DNA from: Phaseolus vulgaris
Lineage: Eukaryota > Streptophyta > Magnoliopsida > Fabales > Fabaceae
Assembly: GCF_000499845.2 (NCBI RefSeq)
Contig: NC_023749.2
Location: 22,509,451-22,573,450 of the forward strand
DNA length: 64,000 nucleotides
Reading direction: 5' to 3'
This document shows positions 9,826 to 19,825 of the stretch, one piece after another; position 1 is the stretch's first letter; each line of letters begins with the position of its first letter. Under the pieces are notes generated by a model. It was given only the letters and a program-made list of their open reading frames with translations. It was not told the DNA's origin and searched no databases. The translations under genes and the position numbers were made by a program.

Positions 9826-9995
9826 TTAGACACCCGAGGACGACACGGCGCTGCTGTAGCAGGCCTCTCCTTAGGCGTGGGCGCCGGGTGCTAAGAATCA
9901 AGGAAAGAACTGTTTCCGTGTTAGAGACACCCCGTGGACGATACGACGTCACTAGGTGAGCCTCTGCATGGGCGGGAGGGTTGGCACGCGACCTT
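9826..9995 (+). repeat. Two-unit GACGATACG repeat
   Basis: Two diverged units, each with GACACC, GGACGAYACG, a GGCCTCTCC or GAGCCTCTGC block and GGCGTGGGCG or its variant. A related unit occurs once in the LTR (about 1326). The pair recurs at 42065-42235 and 48262-48430. Confidence 0.7.
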
Positions 9996-10268
9996 TCCCG
10001 AGCATACAAGGCCATCCAACGAAGTGAAAGAAACAGGCAAAACACAAATAAAATAACCGAAGCGCGCGAAGGCAAAGAATGAGAGTAAGGACGCACAGGC
10101 AGGATTCTATATCGCGAAGGAACAAAAGCAATCATACGAACACCCAGATTTGTAACAAGAGTACGAATGGTTCAAAGAATTACAAGTCTTAACAGAGGAA
10201 GTCAAAAACAAAGGTAAAGTATAAGGAATTAAGCTTGAAGGTAAAGGTGGCGGGTGAGAGACAGCGGT
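9996..10268. other. Spacer between repeat module and aORF2 3' end
   Basis: Purine- and A-rich sequence with no ORF and no clear motif. In antisense it is the likely 3'-untranslated region of aORF2. Confidence 0.4.
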
Positions 10269-12463
10269 TCAGTCATCCAAGTCCATGGGCACAACCTTCC
10301 CGTCGACGACGTGGTGTGTGGGGTCGCAGTTCGAAATATTGATGCCCGGGTTCTCGCAGGACGCCTGGGTCAGAGCCTCTTGGAAGCCCTCCTCAAACGC
10401 CCCCGCCATCTCCCCAGTCAGTTCTTGGACCTCCCCCTCCAGTTCCGTAATCCTGGAATCCTTGGATGTCAATTGCTTCTCCAGAAATTCCTTCTCCACA
10501 CGGAGCTTGCTAACCTCGGCTTGGAGAAGGCTCGAAGCTTCAACCTTCGCAGCCAAGGCGTCCTCTCTCTCACCTAGCTTCTGCCTCCAAGCAGCATCCA
10601 ACTCATCAAGTTTTCTCCGCTGCACCTCGGATGTAAGAGCCGCCTCCTAGAGGCCAATGTTTTGGATTTGATAGGAGGTGAGCTGGGCTAGTTGAGCGGC
10701 ATGCGCCTGTTCCAATTCTCGTGCGTACGCCTCAGCTCCCTCCCTGCCCTCATGGGCCAGTTTTAGCAGAGATTGGGAAGCTTCCTCCTTGAGTCCCCAG
10801 TTTTGCTTCTCCTCCTTCAACGCCACCACCTCTTGTCTCAGCTTGCGAAGAGCCTCCCTCCCTTTGATAGCATTTCGAGCCTGAGTGCGCCACTTGATTG
10901 CCACCGCCAGGAAGGCCCCCATATAATAAGGCATGCCTCCCCCTTTTGAGGATCAGTCGGCGACATTCCTTCGGTGAAGCCCTGCGTCAACTCCCTATGA
11001 ATGGAGCGAGGAATCCGGGGTTTGCGCGAAGTCGAGCCAGGGACTGATACAATAGGGGCGGAGCCAGGGACTGATACAGGAGGGGCGGAGCCCGAGGCTT
11101 TAGCTGCGTCACGATGCGGCAATGGCGAAGGCGGGGGAACCGAGTCAATCCTTTCCTCTCGCTCCTCGTGGGCTGGTGGAGGTGGCGGTGAGGTGGCACT
11201 AGGAGGATCGTCCCTGAGAGAGTTCCCATCGCCGGGGAGCGCGGCGGTTGAGGCAGGGAGGCCCGTAGCCCTCCTCTTATGGGAGACCAGGGCAGTACCC
11301 GAGTCTTCGCTGTCAGAATCTACTATCAACACCCTTTTCCCTTTGTTAGGGCGCGCTGAGGCAGGGGTCGACGCCATGGCTAATGGAACCGCAACAATAG
11401 GAGGAGGAGAAGCAGACGGTGGAGGAATCGGCAGGGAAGTGACGGTGGGCACGTCAGAGGCGACGACGTCCCCACCTTCTTTGGTAGATTTTGCCTTTTT
11501 CAAAAATTTGGCAAGAGCAAGCCGCCTCGAGGAAGTCATCACTGAACCTGCAGCAGCGAAAAACAGTAGAGTAAAGGTTGGTTCAGATGAAGCAGAAGGG
11601 AAATTTTATGGCCAAACACACGCAGACAACCGCAACAGCCAATGCATCGTAAACAATCAAGGGCAGATACCAAAGTAGGTAGAAAGCCCATGGGCGTTGA
11701 ATTCGTTCGCGATGAGTTTGGCGGTATCAAAGACTACCCCCAGTCCCGCCAAGGCTTTGCATACGTCCCGGTCGGAGGGGGTAAGCTCATCCAAAGCCAG
11801 GGCCTTCATGGTTATGGGCTTATCCGTCCAGTATAGGGGAAAGCCCTCTAGGATGGTAGGATCGCGCTTGGTCGCACGCACTTTGAAGAATTTCCCTTTC
11901 CATCCTTTGAACGAATTTTGGAAGAGCGTAAGGATGATGTGCCCGGCGATGCCAGAAAAGCTCATCCATAGGCTCTTCCCCTGTTTCTTTACCTCGAAAA
12001 AGTGAAGAAAAACGTCTACAGAAGAGGGGACACCTAGATAGCCGCAGAGAATCTGAAACCCCCTCACGAAAGCCCAGTTGTTGGGGTGGAGCTGGGCGGG
12101 AGCGGTGTTTATCTCTGTAAGCAGCTCTTTCTCGAAAGAAGTAAGGGGCAGGCGCAGACCCACTCTCTTGAGTACCATTTGATAAAGGAAGAAGAAGGGG
12201 CTTCCCCCAGTATCTCTTGAGTCCGCTCAAACAGGCATCCCAGGTCGCACCCGGCATACCAGGACTTGGGAGTCGTGATTTTTATGAAAGGCGTTGAAAT
12301 TGTAAAGCGCAGGGTCCCCCCTGTGAGCCTCCACGTCCTCAACAGAGTTTATGAGGGAGCATTCGTCGAGAAGATCGTCGGGAGCCCAGTCGTATTCGCC
12401 CTTATAATAAGACTTAGGGAGCGGGGGAGGCGCAGCGGTCTTAGTTTTCACCATCAATGCCAA
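10269..12463 (-). pseudogene. Antisense ORF 2 (aORF2) of A1, spliced, broken
   Basis: This is the long antisense gene. Exon 1 (12463-11671) encodes the same domain as aORF1 (LPLTSFEKELL, GWKGKFFK, GFPLYW). A 123-nt intron follows (donor TTTG|GTATC at 11670, acceptor GCTGCAG ending at 11548). Exon 2 encodes a proline/serine-rich linker with KGKRV, then a long coiled coil and the conserved end NPGINIS...HHVVDGKVVPMDLDD. Lesions: a frame change between 12227 and 12178, another near 10940, and an in-frame TAG near 10645. A leader intron is likely (12687-12466: donor AAAG|GTACGG, acceptor TTTTCAG), matching introns in A2 and B. Function unknown; the family is described only in plant Tat elements. 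Confidence 0.8.
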
Positions 12464-13163
12464 AGCTGAAAATCAAAAGAAAAAGAAAGGGTTCAGAGAA
12501 AAGGGGTTGGGAGAAGAAAAGGGAAAAAAAATGGAAGAATCCTAGGAGCGCCCTACCCACACGAGAGCGAAGAGGAATGAGAGGAACAAAGAAGCATACA
12601 AACGATATCCAAAGAAATGCGGTAATATGGACAGTCCCAGGCAGTTCATATAGTGAAGAGAATCATCAAGGAGGGAAAAAACCGTACCTTTGGGGGCTGA
12701 AGGGCGTGGAGAGCGGAAGCACGAATGAACAGGGGTCGCGAGAGAAGGGATTCAGAGAAGATGAACAGTGAGAAAGGGCAGAGAAAGTGGATGTAACAGT
12801 GGTTGCAAGCGCGGGGATTGGGTAACTTAAACGTTACGAGAAGCGCGAGGGACAACAAATGATGACCGTGTGATGATGCCACGTGGTGCAGGATTAAGCG
12901 CTCAAGGGGAGCGCAAGAGGTTCTTAAAAATGATCGCACGATGAACCACGTGGCACGCGATTAAGCGCACCCTCAAAGGGCATTATTTTTCCCATTTCAG
13001 AGGATGTCAAATCAGCCATTAAGAATACCCCTGTGGTTCAGAAAGTGTCACGTCAGTAATTCGAAGAATTGTTGAGTCAGCAGGGAATGACACGTCATCA
13101 GGATGGCACGTGGACGGCGTGGGCGAGGCTTTAGTCTTTGCGCTAAAGACAAGTCTTCGGCTT
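12464..13163. other. Upstream region of aORF2 (leader intron, promoter) up to the polypurine tract
   Basis: In antisense this holds the aORF2 leader, with a pyrimidine-rich exon containing CACTGTTCATC near 12755-12770 (also in A2; B has CACTGTTCCTCC), and the leader intron. Farther upstream are CCACGTGG-type sites (about 12878, 12940 and 13107). No other gene is visible. Confidence 0.45.
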
Positions 13164-13179
13164 AAGACTGGGGGGCTTG
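13164..13179 (+). other. Polypurine tract of A1
   Basis: AAGACTGGGGGGCTTG directly abuts the 3' LTR. A2 and B carry closely similar tracts. It would prime plus-strand DNA synthesis. Confidence 0.85.
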
Positions 13180-14388
13180 TGTACCGTCCCGTATCCGGGC
13201 GTTGACTAAGTCAAGGTCAAAGTCAACGACTGGAGAGTCAAAGTCAACGCAAGGCGTCGCCTAGGTGGAGAGACGCCAAGTGCCAGCATCGCCAAGAGGA
13301 AGCGTCGCCAAGACAAGGCGTCGCCTAGGTGATGGCGTCGCCCAACCAGGGCGTAGCCAGATCAAACAGTGCTAAAGCAAGGCAATCACGGTGTGGTTCC
13401 CCGATACCCATGGGTAGGAAAAACCATGGAGGGAGCGACGCCGTGGGAAGGCCTCAGGTCCCGATAGCCCGGGGCAGCGATAAAGAGAAGGAAAAGGTGG
13501 CTTCAAGGCCATAGTGATAGCATCAGTGGAGGGCAGCCTGACTCGTGAAGTACCCCTGCCGCCCCAGAGACGCCTTGGGGACAGATACGACTCAAGAGGA
13601 AGGTCACGCCCAGGGCAGCCGGGTGCAGGGTACGAGAGGAAGGCAGATACGCTCTCAAAGTAAGTGACTAAATGATTGGGGGCATGAGTTGGCACCCAAA
13701 AAGTCACCCCTAGCGCAGTAGCACTCCCGAGCAGGAGGATTCACGCGCAGAAACGTCCCCAGATGGGGAGAAACGCCCCCAGATGGGGTCACGACGTCGT
13801 GAGGCCCTCCACGTGTACAACAACCATGTCAGAATGGAAACACCCTTTAGTCAGGTGCAAGGTAATTAAAGTCATTCATACAGTTTCCCTTTCGAGCATT
13901 CAGGTACTATAATGGCTCCCAAGCGTTTCAACGTCTTAAATGCGCTACGTTTTCTAATTAAGTACGCTGATTGAGTGCGTTACATTTGTAATTAAAGGCG
14001 CTTTAATGCTTGGGTAGTTTAAATAGCGCGGAGAATGTTGGAAACAGGGTTCGAACCTTTGGCAAATTTACCAGAACTCTCTAGTTGCTTGCTCGTGCTT
14101 CAAGGTTACGTACAAGTGGCTGGGGAATATCTTTGCCTGAGGGAGAGAACACACACACAATACACAGTTCATTTTACCACCTTCAGAGTGCCATACGCGG
14201 TGCTCTGAGACGTAGGTGAACAGTTTTGGTGTTTCTTACTGGCTAACTTGAGCGTCGGAGTGCAAACGGCCGCTAGGGCGCCTCTTTATCCTCTTTTTTG
14301 CAGGATTCCACAGGTAACCAGTGGGGAGGAGACCCTAGCTGACGATTGAGGTCGCGCACGAAGACGTCCCGGTCAACCGGACGGAACA
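13180..14388 (+). repeat. 3' LTR of A1
   Basis: 1209 bp, TGTACCGTCCCG to GGACGGAACA. Compared with the 5' LTR I count about 26 substitutions, a 14-16 bp gain of one GGCGTCGCC unit near 13310, loss of one GCGCTTTAAG unit near 14000 and a 1-bp gap. The U5 block is at 14242-14304. Confidence 0.95.
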
Positions 14389-14393
14389 AAATT
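14389..14393. repeat. Target-site duplication AAATT, right copy (A1)
   Basis: Identical to 954-958. The copia gag frame resumes immediately afterwards. Confidence 0.93.
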
Positions 14394-15293
14394 CTTTGTT
14401 GAATCTATAGATAGAAAAATCTGGAATGTTATTACAAATAACTATCTCATGCCTGTATCTGAAAATGTTTCTTCTGAAAGAGAACATCTTGATTGTGTAG
14501 CTATGAACATCATTGTATCTGCACTTGATTTTAATGAATTGCTCAAGGTTTCAGAATGTAGTTCTTCCAAAGAAATGTGGAATACCCTTGAAGAGTATCA
14601 CAAGAATCCAAGGAGTGCCTTGATGGACAAAGAAGAATCTTTTGTTGAATCTTTCTCTTCAGAATCCAAGGAGTGCTCTTCCATTAATGTTGAAAATTAT
14701 AGCCAACTTCTTGAGGCTTTCAATGAGACTCATGAAGAAGCTAATAGGTTGGCCCTTTTGAACAAATGGTTGAAAGGTTACACAACTCGTTGGAAAATAG
14801 AGTCAAGATCTTAGAAGAAGAGTTGAACAATTTAAAAATTGATTTTGAAAATTTGGAAATGATTTACCAAAACTCTTCTTGTAAGTGTGTTGATTCAAGT
14901 TCTTGTGAAAATTGTGAATCTCTTCAAAAGAAGGTTCACTATCTTTTAAAAACCATGGACAAGTTTTCCAAAGGCCAATCCAATCTTGAAACTGTTCTTG
15001 CTTCTCAAAAATGTATTTTTGGCAAGGTTGGGCTGGGGTTTAATCCAAACAGCAATAACAGATCTGTTTCAAAACCCTTTTCAAGTTTCTTTGAAAAACA
15101 ACCTCTTGTTTTATCGAAACAACCGGTTGAAATTTGTCATTACTGCATGAAAAGGGGCCACACTATTAGATTCTGCAGAGTAAGAAGGTTTTTTGTTCCC
15201 AAAGGTATTTTGAAATGGGTTCCTAAGGTTTCTAAGGTTCCTACTAACATCATTGGACCCAAATTCATAAGGGGACCAAATCTTGCTTCTTAA
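14394..15293 (+). pseudogene. copia gag, C-terminal piece (element 1)
   Basis: This resumes the gag broken at 958. It shows the capsid-like part (SSKEMWNTLEEYHK), a jump directly to a serine/glutamate-rich part and a coiled coil (from ENYSQLLEAFNETHEEANRL), and a zinc knuckle CHYCMKRGHTIRFC near 15136. It ends near KGILKWVPKV...GPKFIRGPNLAS at 15293. Copia element 2 has about 190 more residues, with the first knuckle, at the point after EEYHK, so this copy has an internal deletion near 14600. A frame change lies near 14800. It is a decayed gag, not a host gene. Confidence 0.85.
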
Positions 15294-16078
15294 TCTTTTC
15301 TTGTAGATATCCTTGGCAACCAAGAATCATTTTTGGACTTGAAGAATGACTGTCAAAGGGAAAAGCGACAAGAGTAAAGTCAATCTTTGTACCTACACTT
15401 TCAATTGTATATGTCTTGCAAGGTTCTTTGAAAGTGAAGAGACATCTTGGCACATGCATAGTGGGTGCTTAAAAGAGAAACTTCAAGAATAAAGAGAGTT
15501 TGTGTGTTTTCATTTCTCAATTTATGTAAGTGTGCCTTGTGACCATATGAACATCTCAAAGTCTTCTTTTTGAGTGAATCTATTGGGGTTCTCTATGCAA
15601 AGGTATGAAAAAAATTGCATACTGCATTTTCATCATTTTAAAAGATAATTTATGGTTATGAAAAATGTTCTTTTTGCTGTCACAGTAAAACAACCGGTTG
15701 TTTTTCCTCTGGCACCTTTGTATAATGCTGCCAAGTTTGCTTATGCATGATTAAACCTATTTCTCTTTTTCAAATCTTGCTTTTGGACAAATATACATTG
15801 AATGTGCCTCAAAACTTGAAAAAATAAATTATATCCACTTGTTTTCTTGAAAGCTCTATGTCATTTTCTATTCTTGAAATATCAACATTGTTTGTACTGT
15901 TGGTCTACTATATTATCATTCTTATTTCTAATTTGTACAAACCTTCTTATTATTTATTTGTAGATCAAATAAGGGGAGAAGTTTATGCTTGATTTGGTTG
16001 TATAGTTAGCTTTAAATTTGTGCATTATGTTGTTGCTTCTCTACACTTGAAAGCACTTGATTACTTCAACAAGGGGTG
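15294..16078 (+). other. copia element 1, pol vestige and post-pol region
   Basis: There is no usable ORF. Around 15415-15475 the reading CLQGSLKVKR, then a W and SGC, resembles the start of copia pol just before the protease site, but it decays at once and no RT follows. A purine tract (CAAATAAGGGGAGAAG, near 15966) resembles the tract that follows pol in SIRE-type elements, so most of pol is probably deleted. A single AAACAACCGGTTGTTT motif lies near 15690. Confidence 0.45.
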
Positions 16079-16640
16079 ACTGCTGACTTGGACGAGGCCG
16101 CTGCGAGGGAGAGACTGGGCTTTAACTTTGGGGCCCTTCTCGCTCAGTTCCACGCTTCACTGTCCAGGGCTGAATCGGGGGACCCCTCACTAGCTCGCTC
16201 GTTTGCTGCCCGCGAGGCTACTCCGAGAGAGGAGTTGGTTAATCTCTCGAAACTACTCCACGCCAAGAGGTTATTGCACTGGAGGCGAGATTTTTGTCCC
16301 TGCGGGTTCTAGTCTTTGAGCTAGAAGAGGCCGTGGAGGAGTCCAAGTCCAAGATTATGGGGCTTGAACAAAGGTCCACCAGTTTCGAGGTGCAGCTGGA
16401 TTGAGCGAAGGCCAAATTTCATCAGCAAGCCAAAAGGTTTGAAGAAGCTGAGGCTGAACTGACCGGAGACGTTCTCGACGCTTACGACCAGGGATTCAGA
16501 GACGTTCTTGCTCAAGTTGCTTGTGTACACCCAGGGATGGATATTACTTCCTTCACTGTATCGAAAACGGGCAGATCGTTCCCAGGTCCTTCCTTGATTT
16601 GTATTTGGTTGACGCGCAAACTCTTCTTTTTATTTGCAGC
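16079..16640 (+). pseudogene. aORF2-like C-terminus (fragment C)
   Basis: A coiled-coil tail with several frame changes. It includes EAEAELTGDVLDAYDQGFRD, then VLAQVACVHPGMDITS and, in a neighbouring frame, HCIENGQIVP. This matches the end of A1 and A2 aORF2 (CENPGINISNCDP..HHVVDGKVVP) in order and spacing. The piece reads plus while pol reads minus, as expected for the antisense gene. The N-terminal domain is absent. Confidence 0.7.
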
Positions 16641-16779
16641 TTCACTTTCCGAACACTTTTTAAATTGCAAACTGCTCTTTACTTACATAACTGCTGCATC
16701 ATGGAGCCTGGCGCCAAGACATTTCTTCTAGCGTTCTAATGCACATTCCCCTCATCGTGAGGAGAGGTTTTAACTGTGA

Positions 16780-17345
16780 ACTGAGTTGTTCCTCCTTGGC
16801 GTCCTTCGCAAGGGAAACAAACTCTCAACTGACCTCGGCTTCGCTCAAAGGTGCGGAGGATTTATCTAGCGAATTATTTCATTTTACCTTGGCACTTTCT
16901 CTCACGAGAGCAGGTGTTCTCTCACGAACCTACCTCTTTGCTCGCAATGCTTCTAGCGCAAGGAAAATTAATTCTTAACTGACCTCAGCTTCGCTCGAGG
17001 GCGAGGAGGATTTAACTTATAACCTTTAGCTGACCTCAGCTTCGCTCGAGGGTGAGGAGGATTTAACTGATGACTATTTTCGTTTTAACCTTAGCGCTTT
17101 CACTCGAGAGGGGAGGTGTTCTCTACGAACCTACCTTTCCGCTCAAGAGGCTTCTAACGCGTGGAAAACAAATGTTTAAATGACCTCAGCTTCGCTCGGG
17201 GGCGAGGAGGATTTATCTGGCGAACTATTTCGTTCAACCTTGGCGCTTTCACTCGAGAATGGAGGTGTTCTCTTACGAACCTAACTTGTCGCTCATGAGA
17301 CTTCTAACGCAAGGAAAACAAGTTCTTAACTAAATTGTACATAAC
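16780..17345. repeat. Tandem repeat region 3' of pol (fragment C)
   Basis: Diverged units contain GACCTCAGCTTCGCTCGAGG (starts near 16831, 16980, 17034 and 17183; one spacing short, the others about 150 bp), each followed by GCGAGGAGGATTTA and then TCTTACGAACCTACCT. The core is an imperfect hairpin. Such arrays lie in the same place in B and E. Confidence 0.7.
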
Positions 17346-17375
17346 TCGAGAGAATATTTCAATCGTACTTATCTA

Positions 17376-17420
17376 GTGACCTCATTAAAAAACCCTTGTA
17401 AGTGAAAAAGAGTGTCCTCT
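17376..17420 (-). other. Conserved post-pol box (fragment C)
   Basis: In antisense this reads GGACACTCTTTTTCAC, then GGGTTTTTTAATGAGGTCAC, close to the A1 and A2 box. It lies just beyond the pol stop region near 17440. Confidence 0.65.
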
Positions 17421-17429
17421 AATACCACG

Positions 17430-18334
17430 TACAATATTCCTGATTAACTGAAATAAACTTGTAGTCGACTGTGTTCCATGTGCAAGGTACCGAGCCCTGC
17501 TTCAGTGCCTTAAACCTGCATGCTTCGTCCCGAAGATCTTTGTGCTTCTGAGAGAATCGGTCCACACGGAGAGACCGTGTGTGAAACTAACGGGGCTGCA
17601 TTCCATGGTACCTGGTGTTTCTCTCTAGGCTCTTAGCATACTTTGCTTCCCCTATGTGTAAGGTCTTGAAACTGGTTCTCTTTCTGTCCGAGGGCCGGAC
17701 CGATCGCCTAGTCAATCATCACTGGGTACCCCAGCTCCGGACTCTACGGTCTTCTCAACTGGGGTTTGCGCTGTTTGGCCGGAAATATTGCTTAGGTTGG
17801 GATTTTCTCTCCAGTCTCTCTTTTCCCAGGGTTGCCAAACAGATCAGATTTGGTCCTGCGGGCGATTTTTGCTACGGTCCCGTCGGGTTTGGAGCATCTG
17901 ACCTTGGGCAAGGGGACCTCCTCAGTGTACGGTGGTCCGTTGATGACCATGGATACCCCTCGCCTTGTTATGAGGTTGTTCTCGTAGCATCTCTTGGCCT
18001 CCTTCTGATCTGATTTGATGGTAATCACCTTTCCTGTTAGGTCCGGTAGCTTCATCTTCATGTGCCTTGTCGATGGTACCGCCCCTAACCTGTTCAACGT
18101 TGGTCTACCCAACAACATATTATAAGCAGAGAAAGCGTTGACGAGAAGATACCTGATGCTCTCCGTTCGTGACGCGGTGCCATCTGTGAAGGTGGTTCTC
18201 AACTCCAAGTATCCCCGCACCTCTACCTGACTCCTGCGAAACCGTAGAGACAGCCGCCATAGGGCCTTAACATGTCGGGGGATAGTTGTTTGTTGAAAGT
18301 CGTCCAAAACATTACGTCTGCCAAACGACATCAC
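17430..18334 (-). pseudogene. Fragment C: pol end and second protease copy
   Basis: Reading minus, 18334-17792 repeats the protease C-terminal region (QVEVRGYLELRTTFTDG, NMLLGRPTLNRLG, STRHMKMKLPDL) already present once at 19583-18744. The remainder to 17430 is non-coding apart from a short piece that looks like the very end of pol (VYFS before a stop near 17455). The second copy begins directly after the truncated RT, near 18335, in the same orientation. The arrangement suggests joining of two related elements or template switching. Confidence 0.65.
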
Positions 18335-19825
18335 TGTTCATCAGCCTTTGGTAGGTAGCGCCCGTATTCTTCAGTCCGAACGGCATCACTGTGTAGCAGT
18401 AATAGGACGCCTCAGTCATAAACGTTGTCTTGCACTCGTCTCTGGGGTGCATCTTGATTTGGTTGTACCCGGAGAAAGCATCTAGGAAACTGAGCATCTT
18501 ACAATCCAAGACGCTGTCCACTAAGGCATCGATGCTTGGTAAGGGGTACGAGTCCTTCGGGCATGCCTTGTTGAGGTCGGTGAAGTCTACACACATTCTC
18601 CACTTCCCATTGGTCTTCTTCACCAAGACCACATTTGGTAACCACTTAGGGTATTGAATCTCCTCTATGTGGTCGACACTCAACAACTTCTTCGTTTCTT
18701 CCTGGACGACTCGTCGCCTTTCTTCATTGAACTTCCTTCTTCTCTAGTGGACGAGCTTGACCTTGGGGTCCATGGTGAGGCGGTGGCACAAGAAATCTGG
18801 GTCTATGCCAGGCATGTCCGAGGCAGACCATGCAAAAGCGTTCAGGTGTCGTGCTATCACACCAGCGACTTGATCTTGCTCTGCTTGGTTCAACAACTTA
18901 CCGAGCTTGAACGTTTTGCCCCCAATCTGCCTCCCCACGATATTCCCAGCTGGCTCGGGTCGCCTCTCCCGAGCGCTTTCGGCGCAGGACACCCCTGCGC
19001 GGGCGTTCCCGTTTTCGCTAGGTGGGCGCTCGATAATCGTGAACACCCCCCTCTTGGTCTTGTTGTTGTTCTCGTAGCACCTCTTAGCCTCTTGCTGGTC
19101 TGACTTGATTACTATCACCTTCCCGCTCAGGTCCGACAACTTCATCTTCATGTGGCGTGTTGATGCTACCTCCCTCAACCTATTCAGAGCCTTTCTTCCC
19201 AACAGGATGTTATAGGCCAAGGGGGCATTAAAAACAAGGTACCTTATATTCTCCGTTCGGGATGCAAAACCGTCCGTAAAGGTGGTCCTCGGCTCCAAAT
19301 GGCCCCGCACCTCCACCTGGTCTCCCACGAAACCATACAAGCATCCCATGTAAGGCCTCAACTGATCGGGAGACAACTGTAGCTTATTAAAGGTGGACCA
19401 AAACATCACATCCGCCAAGCTGCCTTGGTCTACTAGCACTCGGTGCACCTTTCTTCCCGCGGTTACAACATAAATCACAACAGGTTCGTTGTCATGAGGA
19501 ACTACGTCTCGAAGATCGGCCTTCGTCAATGTAAGGTCGACATCGAGCACGTCATCCATTGCTTGCGCCTCTACTGACATCACCGATCGTGCATACCTTT
19601 TGCGTTGAGAGGCAGTGCACCCTTCATCTGAGAAGCCCCCCGAGATGGTGTGGATCTCCCCATGGCTCAGCCAAGTAATCGTTTAGGAACCCACTTTTCA
19701 GCAGCTCGTCCAACTGGTGTCGCAACGCCAAGCAGTTGTGTATGGGATGACCAAACACTTGGTGAAACTCGCACCAAGCCTCCTTGTGAGGTCTCAACTT
19801 CTTGTCAGTCTTGGGCGGCATCCTC
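18335..19825 (-). pseudogene. Fragment C: gag end, protease, start of RT
   Basis: Reading minus: the gag end with the knuckle-like WCEFHQVFGHPIHNCLAL (19836-19624 region), protease with VLVDQGSLAD (normally SS) and LLGRKALNRL, then NAFAWSASDMPGID and, after a stop near 18744, RT block 1 and the LSFLDAFSGYNQIKMHP block. RT ends at ATYQRLMN, before the YVDD catalytic motif. Stops lie at the protease-RT junction and at least two frame changes are present. It is a non-functional remnant. Confidence 0.8.

Larger units (their letters stand above)
959..14388 (+). mobile_element. Gypsy/Tat element A1, full length, nested in copia gag
   Basis: A complete 13.4-kb LTR retrotransposon with 5-bp target duplications, TG...CA LTRs, a tRNA-Lys-type primer site and a polypurine tract. 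The order is gag-protease-RT-RNase H-aRNH-integrase, two antisense ORFs, then the 3' LTR. The Tat assignment rests on the second RNase H domain and the antisense gene between pol and the 3' LTR, both known traits of that lineage. A hand count gives about 26 substitutions and three small indels between the LTRs. Pol carries two stops and one frameshift, so the copy is not autonomous. Confidence 0.93.
16079..19825 (-). mobile_element. Gypsy/Tat fragment C, reverse oriented, rearranged, no LTRs
   Basis: A fragment without LTRs: the 3' end of an antisense-type ORF (reading plus), a tandem-repeat region, the post-pol box, and gag-protease-RT pieces reading minus. It begins abruptly inside copia DNA and ends at the TG of the copia 2 LTR. 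RT is cut just before the YVDD region and joined to a second copy of the protease region. RNase H and integrase are missing. It is the most decayed element here. Confidence 0.8.

Noticed and set aside
14449..15293. Separate small host genes in 14449-15293
   Set aside because: Both frames belong to copia gag: they contain the coiled coil and the CHYCMKRGHTIRFC knuckle and continue the gag interrupted at 958.
17615..18013. Plus-strand ORF of 132 codons starting MFLSRLLAYF
   Set aside because: It overlaps the protease remnant on the other strand, has a biased composition from the complement, and shows no recognisable domain. The hydrophobic start is not convincing as a signal peptide in this context.
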